In this document: positions 29,935 through 36,493 of the stretch, piece by piece
Position numbering within the stretch: the stretch's first letter is position 1
How the letters are laid out: every line of letters starts with the position of its first letter
Assembly: GCA_030826945.1 (NCBI GenBank)
Contig: JAPQLC010000017.1
Span: 35,316 to 99,315 of the forward strand
DNA from: Candidatus Thiobius zoothamnicola
GTDB lineage: Bacteria > Pseudomonadota > Gammaproteobacteria > Chromatiales > Chromatiaceae
Length of the DNA stretch: 64,000 bases
Reading direction: 5' to 3'
Notes under the pieces: generated by a model
What the model was told of the DNA's origin: nothing
Database searches by the model: none
The model's input: only the letters and a program-made list of their open reading frames with translations
Made by a program: the position numbers and the translations under genes

Positions 29935-31286
29935 TGCATTCCGATCCGGTTGAAACCCAATTGAGCGCGGCGCGCACCAGATTGATTCTGGACAAGCCTT
30001 TTTTAGGTGCGCTGGCGCTCCGTTTGCCGATGGTTGCCGCCGCTAGGAACTGGTGTCCGACGACCGCGACAGACGCCCGCAAGTTTTATTACAACCCTGA
30101 ATACATCGCCTCCTTATCCCTGTCGCAAACGCAGTTCATGTTGGCGCATGAGGCCTTGCATTGCGCCTTGTCGCACTTCGCCCGCCGCCAGCATCGACTC
30201 AAACACCGTTGGGATCTGGCCTGCGACTACGCGATTAATCCTTTGTTGATGGATGATGGCCTCACGCCGCCGCCAAATGTACACATCATGCCTCAATACC
30301 TGGGTATGACAGCAGAAGAAATTTACCCGCTGATTGATGATAACGACGAAACAGAAACACTTGATGAACATTTGTACGATCAAGATAACGAATCTGGCGG
30401 TGGTCAGCAGGGGGAATCATCCCGTCAGACTCGAAAATCCCAGCAGCAGCAAACCGCTCAATCACCCGATACGCAACAAAATGATCAGGCACAGGATGGT
30501 GAGAAACCATTTGATCAACAGCCTGATGAATCCACGGGTGCAGGCGCTCAGCCGCGACAGACGGAAAGTGCCGATGGCGATAATGAGATTGAAGCGGAAA
30601 ACCCAGAAAGCGCTCAGGACGGCGATTCAGCGCCGCCATTGCCAATGAGCCAAGAGGAACGCGAGACGTTGGATGTGCAATGGCGGCAGCGTTTGGCGGG
30701 AGCGGCGCAACAGGCCGCGCAAGCCGGTAAAGTCGATGGCGCATTGGCCCGTTTGGTTGATCGTCTGCTGCAACCTCAATTGCCTTGGCGTTTACTGTTG
30801 GCGCGTTATATGACAGCGGTCATGCGGGATGATTTCAGCTATATGCGGCCTTCGCGGCGTGAAGGCGAAGCGATTCTGCCATCACTCAGAAGCACACAAA
30901 TTGATATTGCGGTTGCTTTGGATACCAGTGGATCCATCAAACCACGCGAAATGGACGAGTTTCTCTCGGAAGTGGCGGCGCTGAAAGGTCAGATGCGCGC
31001 GCGCATTACGCTGTTGCCTTGTGATTCAAGTTTGGCACCGGGGAGTCCCTGGGTTTTTGAGCCTTGGGATGCCCTGAATTGTCCGGAACACATCAAGGGT
31101 GGTGGCGGCACGGATTTCCGTCCGGTATTTGCTTGGTTGGATGAAGAGGGTAGTCGCCCGGGGTTGTTGGTATATTTTACGGATGCCGAAGGTCAGTTTC
31201 CGGAACGCGAACCGGATTATCCGGTTATCTGGTTGGTCAAAGGGCGGGAATCCGTACCCTGGGGGCAACGGATACAGTTGAATTAG
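29934..31286 (+). CDS. DUF2201 protein: N-terminal metallopeptidase-like and C-terminal vWA-like domain
   Basis: The 450-residue protein is the partner of the preceding MoxR ATPase. The N-terminal part has a zinc-binding type HExxH motif, LAHEALHCALSH (about residue 69), followed by a helical WDLACDYAINPLL. A long linker (about 130-235) is rich in Gln, Asp, Glu, Ser and is probably disordered. The C-terminal domain is vWA-like with a MIDAS-type DxSxS in VALDTSGSIKP, later GGGGTDFRPVF and YFTDAEGQFPE. The MoxR-DUF2201 pair is widespread in bacteria; its function is unsettled. Confidence 0.9.
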   Translation: MHSDPVETQLSAARTRLILDKPFLGALALRLPMVAAARNWCPTTATDARKFYYNPEYIASLSLSQTQFMLAHEALHCALSHFARRQHRLKHRWDLACDYAINPLLMDDGLTPPPNVHIMPQYLGMTAEEIYPLIDDNDETETLDEHLYDQDNESGGGQQGESSRQTRKSQQQQTAQSPDTQQNDQAQDGEKPFDQQPDESTGAGAQPRQTESADGDNEIEAENPESAQDGDSAPPLPMSQEERETLDVQWRQRLAGAAQQAAQAGKVDGALARLVDRLLQPQLPWRLLLARYMTAVMRDDFSYMRPSRREGEAILPSLRSTQIDIAVALDTSGSIKPREMDEFLSEVAALKGQMRARITLLPCDSSLAPGSPWVFEPWDALNCPEHIKGGGGTDFRPVFAWLDEEGSRPGLLVYFTDAEGQFPEREPDYPVIWLVKGRESVPWGQRIQLN

Positions 31287-31381
31287 TTGTGATTGTTGAA
31301 ATTCTACTCATGCGGCGCGATACGGCGTTGAAAATGCGCTTTTTCGCCTTGTCTCGCGCTCAGAGTGACGCAATTTGGAAA

Positions 31382-31558
31382 TCATACATCCTCTCTTTCG
31401 TTAATTCTATCAATCACATTCTGGTAAATCATTAAGTCATTTGTCGCCTCAACAGCCTCATCTGATTCACAATCAACAATTTCCAATCTTTTCTTTAGAT
31501 TTTCCATTGAACTATAAACAGCATGGCGGATCAGACGTAACTCCATCACATTAAACAT
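31382..31558 (-). CDS. Small helical protein, probable antitoxin of the Tse2-like toxin (Tsi2-like)
   Basis: This 58-residue protein starts at 31558 with GAGGCAAGAAA before the ATG. It is almost all charged helix (ELRLIRHAVYSSMENLKKRL, then DEAVEATNDLMIYQNVIDRI). It lies 13 bases behind the Tse2-like toxin gene on the same strand, the order seen for tse2-tsi2. Tsi2 of Pseudomonas is a small all-helical dimer with the same overall look (short helix-turn-helix with acidic residues), though identity is not evident by eye. An antitoxin or immunity role is inferred from position, size and predicted shape. Confidence 0.6.
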   Translation of the reverse strand: MFNVMELRLIRHAVYSSMENLKKRLEIVDCESDEAVEATNDLMIYQNVIDRINEREDV

Positions 31559-31571
31559 TTTCTTGCCTCAT

Positions 31572-31976
31572 TTATTTTTTGACATAAACCGCGTATTTAT
31601 CAGCCCATTCACGGAGTTTTGTTTTCCAATCACTTACACTCATATCAGCTATAGCACTGAGGGTGTAATGTCCTTTGAATTTACCATTGGTTAAGTCTTT
31701 TGTCAGTTTAAACCCGCCTGGTAACGGAGTGCCTTTGGGAATCATCCACCAATTCGAACTAAAGGAGTTATTTGTCGCATTAAATAAACTCAGGCCACCA
31801 GATGTATGGTCAATCATTCCTGTTTCTCGATTAAGTTTGACATCAAATCTCTGATCTGCTTTTCTGGGCGGCATGGTCCTTAAATAATCAATTTTATGCT
31901 GAGTTGGCGTCCCTCCTCTAAACAGATCTGTGGGGAATACCACGTAAAACTCGGTTGGCGTATGAATATTAGACAT
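31572..31976 (-). CDS. Tse2-like ADP-ribosyltransferase-fold toxin
   Basis: The 134-residue protein resembles Tse2, a type VI secretion effector of Pseudomonas aeruginosa with an ADP-ribosyltransferase fold. Shared order of motifs: F/Y-R/x-V-F near the start, a G-M/L-x-x-x-T-S/G-G-G/T-x-S-L/V-F (MIDHTSGGLSLF), a W-x-I-P-K/D-G-T-x-x-P-x-x (MIPKGTPLPGGFKL) and HYTLSAIADM. There is no signal peptide or secretion tag. Its ATG overlaps the stop of a RelE-like gene upstream by 8 bases (ATGTCTAA), so it is coupled to a type II TA operon. A small helical protein gene follows. The resemblance is from memory of the Tse2 sequence and needs confirmation. Confidence 0.7.
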   Translation of the reverse strand: MSNIHTPTEFYVVFPTDLFRGGTPTQHKIDYLRTMPPRKADQRFDVKLNRETGMIDHTSGGLSLFNATNNSFSSNWWMIPKGTPLPGGFKLTKDLTNGKFKGHYTLSAIADMSVSDWKTKLREWADKYAVYVKK

Positions 31977-32311
31977 TAACTCTCTCCGAGAACTTCGAGT
32001 GAGTATATCCTGAGAAGCTAAGAGCGACTATTCTTGAATTCAGGTAGGCTTTTTCTCTGCTCTCAACTACTAGCAAAAATATTAGCCGGTCATTCTCGTC
32101 AATGGTATAAAATATCCTATAGCTACTTATCTGATATTGCCATGTACTTGGAGAATACCCTCTTAATTTTTTAATATTAATCCCAAAATGAGGTTCAGAT
32201 TTTATTTTGGGGTACACGTATTCCCTCAGTTTTTTTGATTAAAGCCTTATCGCGTTTTTGTAGTTTTTCTATGCTCCTTAAAAACTCATCAGTCTCAAAT
32301 AATTTATACAT
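31969..32311 (-). pseudogene. RelE/ParE-type toxin gene, frameshifted at a seven-adenine run
   Basis: From the ATG at 32311 the frame reads MYKLFETDEFLRSIEKLQKR, then meets seven adenines (plus strand T-run 32230-32236) and stops after about 38 codons. With six adenines it would read on as KKLREYVYPKIKSEPHFG, then KLRGYSPSTWQYQI, YRIFYTIDENDRLIFLL and ESREKAY, a complete RelE-fold toxin with the typical strands and C-terminal basic patch. The other frame, starting at a GTG at 32217, is the distal half of this gene. It overlaps the antitoxin gene upstream closely and the Tse2-like gene downstream. Either it is a true frameshift or slippage at the A-run makes the toxin at low level. Confidence 0.75.
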
Positions 32312-32314
32312 TAC

Positions 32315-32551
32315 TTAGTAATGTCCTTTTTTATCTTTAGCATCTTTAAAGGCACGTTTGAGGCTGGCCTGTAATGCTTTGTTGCTTTCAGTCTCCGCCA
32401 TTTCAAGTTCATCAATATATTCACTTTCTGAGATACATCGTAAAGCAGATGTTTCAATAAAATTTGAAAGGCCGCGATTATCACTTGCTGCAAAAGCCCT
32501 GAACTTTGAATAGACATCATCATTCAGTCTTAATGTTACGGTCTTTGACAT
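32315..32551 (-). CDS. Ribbon-helix-helix antitoxin
   Basis: The product is about 78 residues from the ATG at 32551 (an ATG three codons earlier is also possible). The N-terminus KTVTLRLNDDVYSKFRAFA is a strand followed by a helix, then a second helix (SNFIETSALRCI), which is the CopG/RHH DNA-binding fold. The tail (ELEMAETESNKALQASLKRA) is charged and probably binds the toxin. It precedes a RelE-like gene (four bases away), the common antitoxin-toxin order, and a palindrome at 32568-32580 lies just upstream for autoregulation. Confidence 0.85.
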   Translation of the reverse strand: MSKTVTLRLNDDVYSKFRAFAASDNRGLSNFIETSALRCISESEYIDELEMAETESNKALQASLKRAFKDAKDKKGHY

Positions 32552-32567
32552 GGTTAGCATATTGTTT

Positions 32568-32580
32568 TACTAATTTAGTA
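32568..32580 (-). promoter_or_regulatory. Palindromic operator at the RHH antitoxin promoter
   Basis: TACTAATTTAGTA is a near-perfect 13-base palindrome (only the centre base breaks symmetry). It partly overlaps a minus-strand TATACT-like -10 element, which fits repression of the TA operon by the RHH protein. The -35 element is not clear. Confidence 0.5.
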
Positions 32581-32603
32581 TAAAGAATACATCCGAATAC
32601 AAA

Positions 32604-32674
32604 AGCTCACAAGTAGCCCCACCGGAAAAAATACTCGCTGCGCTCGCATTTTTCCGGTGAGCTAGGCGTTAGGC
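32604..32674 (+). other. attC-like integron recombination site (A)
   Basis: This stretch ends with a G|TTRRRY-type core (GTTAGGC, 32668-32674). Its arms TAGCCCCACCGGAAAAA and TTTTTCCGGTGAGCTA are inverted repeats that can fold with one unpaired base, typical of attC. The left end (GCTCAC) is an imperfect core. It is closely similar to the site at 33973-34043. It is marked + because in + orientation the core lies at the right end. Confidence 0.75.
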
Positions 32675-32799
32675 CTTAAAAGACCCACATTCACCACTAA
32701 AATAAAATCAAAAAAGGTATTGCAATTTCGTGCAAAAGGCGTTTTATTAACGCCATCTTTCAAGCGAAAAAGAGGCTATTTTTTAACTTTATTCATTAA

Positions 32800-32868
32800 A
32801 CAAAAGCGCTACCCCTGAGTGCGGACAACACCCAGAGGCAGCTAACCACAACCGATATTCAAGGTATC
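32800..32868 (-). ncRNA. SymR-like antisense RNA to the symE-like leader
   Basis: The minus strand opposite the leader of the SymE-like gene reads like the E. coli SymR RNA: a GGTTGTGGTTAGC segment like GATTGTGATTAGC of SymR, then a hairpin and a GCGCTTTT end. The hairpin arms are at 32812-32821 and 32829-32838 (10 pairs, two G-U) with a 7-base loop, and a T-rich run follows on the minus strand. A CATAAT -10-like box lies in the first codons of symE, so the RNA would cover the ribosome site of symE. Ends are approximate; similarity to SymR is from memory. Confidence 0.6.
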
Positions 32869-32872
32869 AATT

Positions 32873-33133
32873 ATGGCTAAACGCAATCATAAGCCAGAGT
32901 CCCGCTCGGCTAAAGCAAAATTTCCTTACTACCGTCACCTTAAAGTCCGTTCAGGGGACTACGACTACCAGTTCGTCGGCAACCGCAATTTTAGGATAAA
33001 GCCTGTCCCAGTCCCTTGGGTTCAAATTAAAGGCTATTGGCTCAATCAAGCAGGCTTTCCCATCGGCACAGAACTCCAGGTCAAAATCAGCAAAAAGCGT
33101 ATTGTCCTTACCCCGGTTTCCCCGGGTGGTTAA
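32873..33133 (+). CDS. SymE-like toxin (type I toxin-antitoxin)
   Basis: The 86-residue protein has the SymE domain in its second half: VPWVQIKGYWLNQAGFPIGT then ELQVKISKKRIVLTP, an AbrB-like fold whose E. coli member is an SOS-induced toxin blocked by the antisense RNA SymR. The N-terminus is basic (AKRNHKPESRSAKAK). The leader carries an antisense-RNA signature (see 32800-32868), and AAGG lies before the ATG. The gene lies between two attC-like sites, so it is a gene cassette. I see no clear LexA box upstream, unlike E. coli symE. Confidence 0.88.
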   Translation: MAKRNHKPESRSAKAKFPYYRHLKVRSGDYDYQFVGNRNFRIKPVPVPWVQIKGYWLNQAGFPIGTELQVKISKKRIVLTPVSPGG

Positions 33134-33178
33134 GTTCGGCTATAGTGCATCAATCAAAGGCCAGTGCGCCATTGGGCT

Positions 33179-33292
33179 GGCCTACAAAACACTCCAGCGG
33201 AACCCCAACACTGCGCGGCTTTTTGCGCATGGCTTCGCCATTATTGCGCAAACGCCGCTCCGCGTTGGGTTCCGCTGAGTTTGGCGTTAGCC
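33179..33292 (+). other. attC-like integron recombination site (B)
   Basis: The right core is GTTAGCC (33286-33292). The left arm CCAGCGGAACCCCAACACTG and the right arm CGTTGGGTTCCGCTGAG are inverted repeats, and the left end has GCCTAC. The central 50 bases form a second, internal hairpin (TTTTTGCGCA ... TTGCGCAAA). It is longer than the other sites here, within the known range. It separates the SymE-like cassette from the HigBA-like cassette. Confidence 0.75.
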
Positions 33293-33316
33293 CAATAAAA
33301 ATAGTCCTCTGGTATC

Positions 33317-33344
33317 TTGTGGAAATACGGCTATGCCGTATAAT
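33317..33344 (+). promoter_or_regulatory. Promoter with overlapping operator; predicts a leaderless HigB-like mRNA
   Basis: TTGTGG (33317-33322) and TATAAT (33339-33344) are separated by 16 bases. The palindrome ATACGGC-TAT-GCCGTAT (33325-33341) fills the spacer and the first bases of the -10, a likely binding site for the HigA-like protein. The start codon of the toxin begins only six bases after the -10, so transcription should begin at or next to the A of the ATG and the message would have no leader. Confidence 0.75.
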
Positions 33345-33350
33345 TGATAC

Positions 33351-33671
33351 ATGATTACAGTTATCGAATCACCAATTTTCACAAAGCTATGGCCTGATTA
33401 TTGGTCGGAGGGTGAGCGCGGGGAGTTTTCTGCTTGGATTGCGGAAAATTCTGGTGCAGGTGATGTTGTTCCTGGTTCTGGAGGCATACGAAAGGTTAGG
33501 TGGGTATGTAAAGGCCATGGAAAAAGAGGTGGCGTAAGAGTCATTTACTTCGTTGCCCCAAGCAAAGGACTTATTTGGCTCCTGACTATTTATGCCAAAT
33601 CAAACAAGGAGAATATTCCGGCTCACATCCTCAAAACACTGAAAGAGGAACTTATAAATGGTTATGAATGA
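33351..33671 (+). CDS. HigB-like (RelE superfamily) toxin
   Basis: The 106-residue protein has the RelE-fold order of HigB-2 type toxins: IFTKLWPDYWSEGERGEFSAW, GSGGIRKVRWVCKGHGKRGG, VRVIYFVAPSKGLIWLLTIY then KSNKENIPAHILKTLKEE. Basic residues in the middle (KGHGKRGG) fit ribosome-bound mRNA cleavage. It is encoded before its antitoxin (HigBA order), overlapping it by 14 bases, and is transcribed from a promoter right at its start codon. It sits between attC-like sites B and C. Confidence 0.88.
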   Translation: MITVIESPIFTKLWPDYWSEGERGEFSAWIAENSGAGDVVPGSGGIRKVRWVCKGHGKRGGVRVIYFVAPSKGLIWLLTIYAKSNKENIPAHILKTLKEELINGYE

Positions 33672-33966
33672 ACAAGAACTCATCAAGCGTGATGTTAAGC
33701 GGGATGTATGGCAAGAAACACTTAACGCGGTGCGTGATATAAAAGCTGGCAATATAGGCCATGTAGAAACCGTAGAGTTGTCCCCAGTTGTTGAGGCTCG
33801 GCAAAAAACCGGTTTATCACAATCTCGTTTTGCTGAATTACTCGGTGTCTCTTTGCGTACACTCCAAGACTGGGAGCAAGGCCGCCGTAAACCAAGCCGC
33901 GCTGCTATGTCATTGATTCAAATTGCAAAACAGCGCCCTGATGTGTTGCATGAAGTATTTGGGTAA
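33658..33966 (+). CDS. HigA-like HTH antitoxin
   Basis: The 102-residue protein has an XRE-type helix-turn-helix in its C-terminal half: ARQKTGLSQSRFAELLGVSL, RTLQDWEQGRRKPSRAA. The N-terminal part (NEQELIKRDVKRDVWQETLN) likely wraps the toxin. The start lies inside the toxin gene with GAGGAA eight bases upstream, so translation is coupled. It should repress its own promoter through the palindrome at 33325-33341. Ends seven bases before the attC-like site C. Confidence 0.9.
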   Translation: MVMNEQELIKRDVKRDVWQETLNAVRDIKAGNIGHVETVELSPVVEARQKTGLSQSRFAELLGVSLRTLQDWEQGRRKPSRAAMSLIQIAKQRPDVLHEVFG

Positions 33967-33972
33967 ATCCGA

Positions 33973-34043
33973 GGCTAACAATTAGCTCCACCGGAAAAAA
34001 CACTCGCTGCGCTCGTATTTTCCCGGTGAGCTAAGCGTTATGG
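33973..34043 (+). other. attC-like integron recombination site (C)
   Basis: The left core GGCTAAC (33973-33979) and the right core GTTATGG (34037-34043) frame inverted arms TAGCTCCACCGGAAAA and TTTTCCCGGTGAGCTA. The central part CACTCGCTGCGCTCG is almost the same as in site A. Near-identity of A and C is what one sees in chromosomal integrons, where sites in one array are related. Confidence 0.82.
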
Positions 34044-34058
34044 CTCAAGGAGCACTGA

Positions 34059-34684
34059 ATGTCTGTAGGTGAAAGAGTCCAAGAGTGTATTAATAAGCTT
34101 GAGATAATGGATGCTGAAAATGCCTTCATCCAGCTCTCCATTGCCATCGATGGTACAGCAAAGAAGGAATACCCTGGAAAGAAAACATCCTTTAGGTGCA
34201 AGAAGTTCTTGAGAGAGAATTTGCCATTTGTAATGTGGTCACTTACCAACGGAACTCCATCGACGTGTAAAGACTTTAAGTTTGAATTTTCAAGTGACGG
34301 CTACCCAAATGGAATGACTAGCTTTGAAGATATTGTCTATAGCGTTCTGCGTTGCTCATTGCTACATGAAGGGGAAATGCCAGAAAAGGTAAATTTCATC
34401 AATGAAAACTATATTGCAATGGTAGATGGAAAAATGCAGTTTCCTACAGCTTTATAGGAAGCTTGCTATTCGCAGTAATTGCCAGCCCGAGCAACAAAAA
34501 TCAAAGAGTGTCTAAAAGCAGCCACTTTAGGTTTGGTGAAGTAAACGCTTATGTGAATGACATGTGGGGCAGTGAAGATAGAACTAGAGGCTATATTTGC
34601 AATGGATTTGAATATGATGTCGAGGAGCTGCTAGAAGGCCATAACAAATCAATCCAGCCGATCGCTGACGCGTCGACTGATTGA
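34059..34684 (+). pseudogene. Cassette gene of unknown function, split by a one-base deletion
   Basis: The first frame (34059-34457) ends at a TAG right after ...KMQFPTAL. A second frame that begins at the same place reads IGSLLFAVIASPSNKNQRVS and continues to 34684, so a single missing base near 34454 would explain both parts. The joined product would be about 208 residues. The first part begins VGERVQECINKLEIMDAENA and contains FEFSSDGYPNGMTSFEDIVY, DGxxxGMxxF-like; the second ends inside the next attC-like site, as is common for cassette genes. I do not recognise the family. The gene may now be inactive. Confidence 0.7.
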
Positions 34685-34694
34685 GGCGTTATGT
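34639..34694 (+). other. attC-like integron recombination site (D)
   Basis: The left core CCATAAC (34639-34645) and the right core GTTATGT (34688-34694) frame arms AATCAATCCAGC...GACTGATTGA. At about 56 bases it is a short attC of the common kind. The stop codon of the cassette gene before it lies within it. Confidence 0.8.
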
Positions 34695-34720
34695 TTAAGA
34701 AAAGCAGCATGGAGCATTAA

Positions 34721-35362
34721 ATGAAATCTAGAGAACTGAAAACTATTCACGATCTTATTGTAAGTGACTACAAAATCACTCCAATCAGTGGCAATAAGTT
34801 CCTGCATTCGTTCAAGCCAGCCACTACTGATACCACTTATCGGTTTGAGGGGAACGGAACCCCCGAAGTTATCGAAGGTGAACGCTACAATATTGGTTAC
34901 TATGAGGACTCTCACGGCAATAAAGTAATTGAGCTATCCTGTCTTTCAAGAAATACAGAGGTAAACCCAATGCTCAGTTACCTCTACGCAACAAAGTTGT
35001 CTGAAGGCAAACATGAAATCAATAAGCAAAAAAATGATGCTCGAGTTAATCACAATGCTACCGACGGATACTATTGGGGTAAGAAGTACGCTTGGAGAGA
35101 ATATGGATTAGCCATAGCAAAGAATGCGTTTTATTCATACCTGAATCAAATTAACCACCCTAAAGTAGACTGTATTACTAGCAATCCTGATATGCCGTAT
35201 AGCAACGAAGACTCAGTCGCATACAAAGAGGAAGGCTTAGCTGACGCCGTTTATGCATTAATAAGCTCTGCAACAAAAGTTACGAAAGTGCGTTATAAAT
35301 CTCCTTTATATTCAGGGCAATTTACTATTCGTGGAATCGAAGCCATTACAGATAAGAAATAA
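34721..35362 (+). CDS. Cassette-borne protein of unknown function
   Basis: The 213-residue protein is AT-rich in its coding sequence and lies between attC-like site D and an IS630-type insertion. It has charged N- and C-termini, a segment with ...YRFEGNGTPEVIEGERYNIGYY that looks beta-rich, and a helical part around KYAWREYGLAIAKNAFYSYL. There is no signal peptide or membrane helix. I find no known domain. Its attC may have been lost or separated by the insertion, which begins eight bases after the stop. Confidence 0.7.
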   Translation: MKSRELKTIHDLIVSDYKITPISGNKFLHSFKPATTDTTYRFEGNGTPEVIEGERYNIGYYEDSHGNKVIELSCLSRNTEVNPMLSYLYATKLSEGKHEINKQKNDARVNHNATDGYYWGKKYAWREYGLAIAKNAFYSYLNQINHPKVDCITSNPDMPYSNEDSVAYKEEGLADAVYALISSATKVTKVRYKSPLYSGQFTIRGIEAITDKK

Positions 35363-35370
35363 AAAACATA

Positions 35371-36488
35371 TACCAATCACAAATGAATTTACCGACTTAG
35401 CGCGCACCCAGAATTTGGAAATTTTCCGTCAGTAACGAACGCAATTCATTCACATGGGCAGTTGAGTTCTTGAAGAACGCCTCGCAAGCTACTTTACATT
35501 CATCAAACGTTTCAAAGTATCGGTTGTATAAGGCTTTCTTTTTGAAAAACTTCCAATAACGCTCAATCAAATTCAGGTTGGATGCATAAGGCGGTAGGAA
35601 AACCAACGTAATCTTTGATTTTCCCAGGTATTTTCGCATGTCTTTGGAACGGTAATATCGGGCGTTGTCACAAATAATGTCAATCTTTTCAGCCTTCTTG
35701 TTGGCCGTTCCGATTTGCTTAAAGAGTGCAAGGGATGATGCCGCATTGACGGCATCACCAAAACGGACAATGGGGCGCAAATTCGATAGGCTAATTACTC
35801 CGTTGATATTCAACCGCTGACGTCCTGTATTGCTTGGTATGGGTCGTTCTGTGCCGCATTTGATCCAGCCATAACCCAAGACAAGGTTGTGACGCGGATG
35901 GGTCGCATCCATGAAGTAGATGGGATCATTTTTCCCTTTGTTTTCCTTGAGTTTCTCGTACGCAACCAGAAAAGCTTCTTGTGCCTGTGCGTCGGCTTTA
36001 CCCGGTACAGTTCTGGGCTTTTTATACATGTATCCCAGACGATGGAGTAAGGCGGTTATCCCACTGAGGTTATAGGTCACATCCCAGTGTTTCCGGACAA
36101 ATTGCAATACCTCTTTGGCCGTTTGGGGTAGCGTCTCTTGCCAGTGTGCATCCAATTCATCGACTTGTTCATCGGTCAGTATGCATTGGCTTCCTTGGAT
36201 AGCCCATTAACAACAGACGTCCTGTGCCGCCTGACGCATAATATTGGTAGTATTTCCGCACCTCAATCAGCAAGGCTGCTGCGACATCTTCTGTAGACTA
36301 ACCACGACCCAGCAAAATCACGGCTTTCAGGCGGTCAGCGTAACGCCTTTCCCGTGTTCGGCTATGAAGGCTTTTGAGTGAATTCAATTCACTCATGTCA
36401 AGGCGGTATGATTTCATACGGTAGAATTCTATTTCTATCCAGAGATTTACAAAATAGTCTTAAACCACTTTTTCATCTAAGATCGGTA
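35371..36488 (-). mobile_element. IS630-family insertion sequence
   Basis: The element begins TACCAATCACAAATGAA and ends, read from the other side, TACCGATCTTAGATGAA, imperfect inverted repeats of about 17 bases (13 matches). Both ends are flanked by TA (35369-35370 and 36489-36490), the target duplication typical of the IS630/Tc1 superfamily. The 1118-base element carries one transposase gene on the minus strand, which is broken. It sits within the cassette cluster, right after the 34721-35362 gene. Confidence 0.88.
35397..36417 (-). pseudogene. IS630-family transposase, broken by a nonsense codon and a frameshift
   Basis: Translation from the ATG at 36417 reads MKSYRLDMSELNSLKSLHSR and then GRG-stop-STEDVAAALL, an in-frame TAG at about codon 40. 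A second break near 36200 (one extra C in TATCCAAGG) separates the N-terminal HTH region from the DDE part. The DDE domain is intact in a 252-codon frame: FMDATHPRHN, IICDNARYYRSKDM, and FLPPYASNLNLIERYWKFFK carry the three acidic residues. The protein cannot be made whole without readthrough and frameshifting, so the copy is likely dead, though IS630 elements are often found as two frames. Confidence 0.85.
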
Positions 36489-36493
36489 TAGGA

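Noticed and set aside
31287..31381. An attC site left of the Tse2-like genes
   Set aside because: GTTGAAA-like strings occur, but no matching inverted arms were found.
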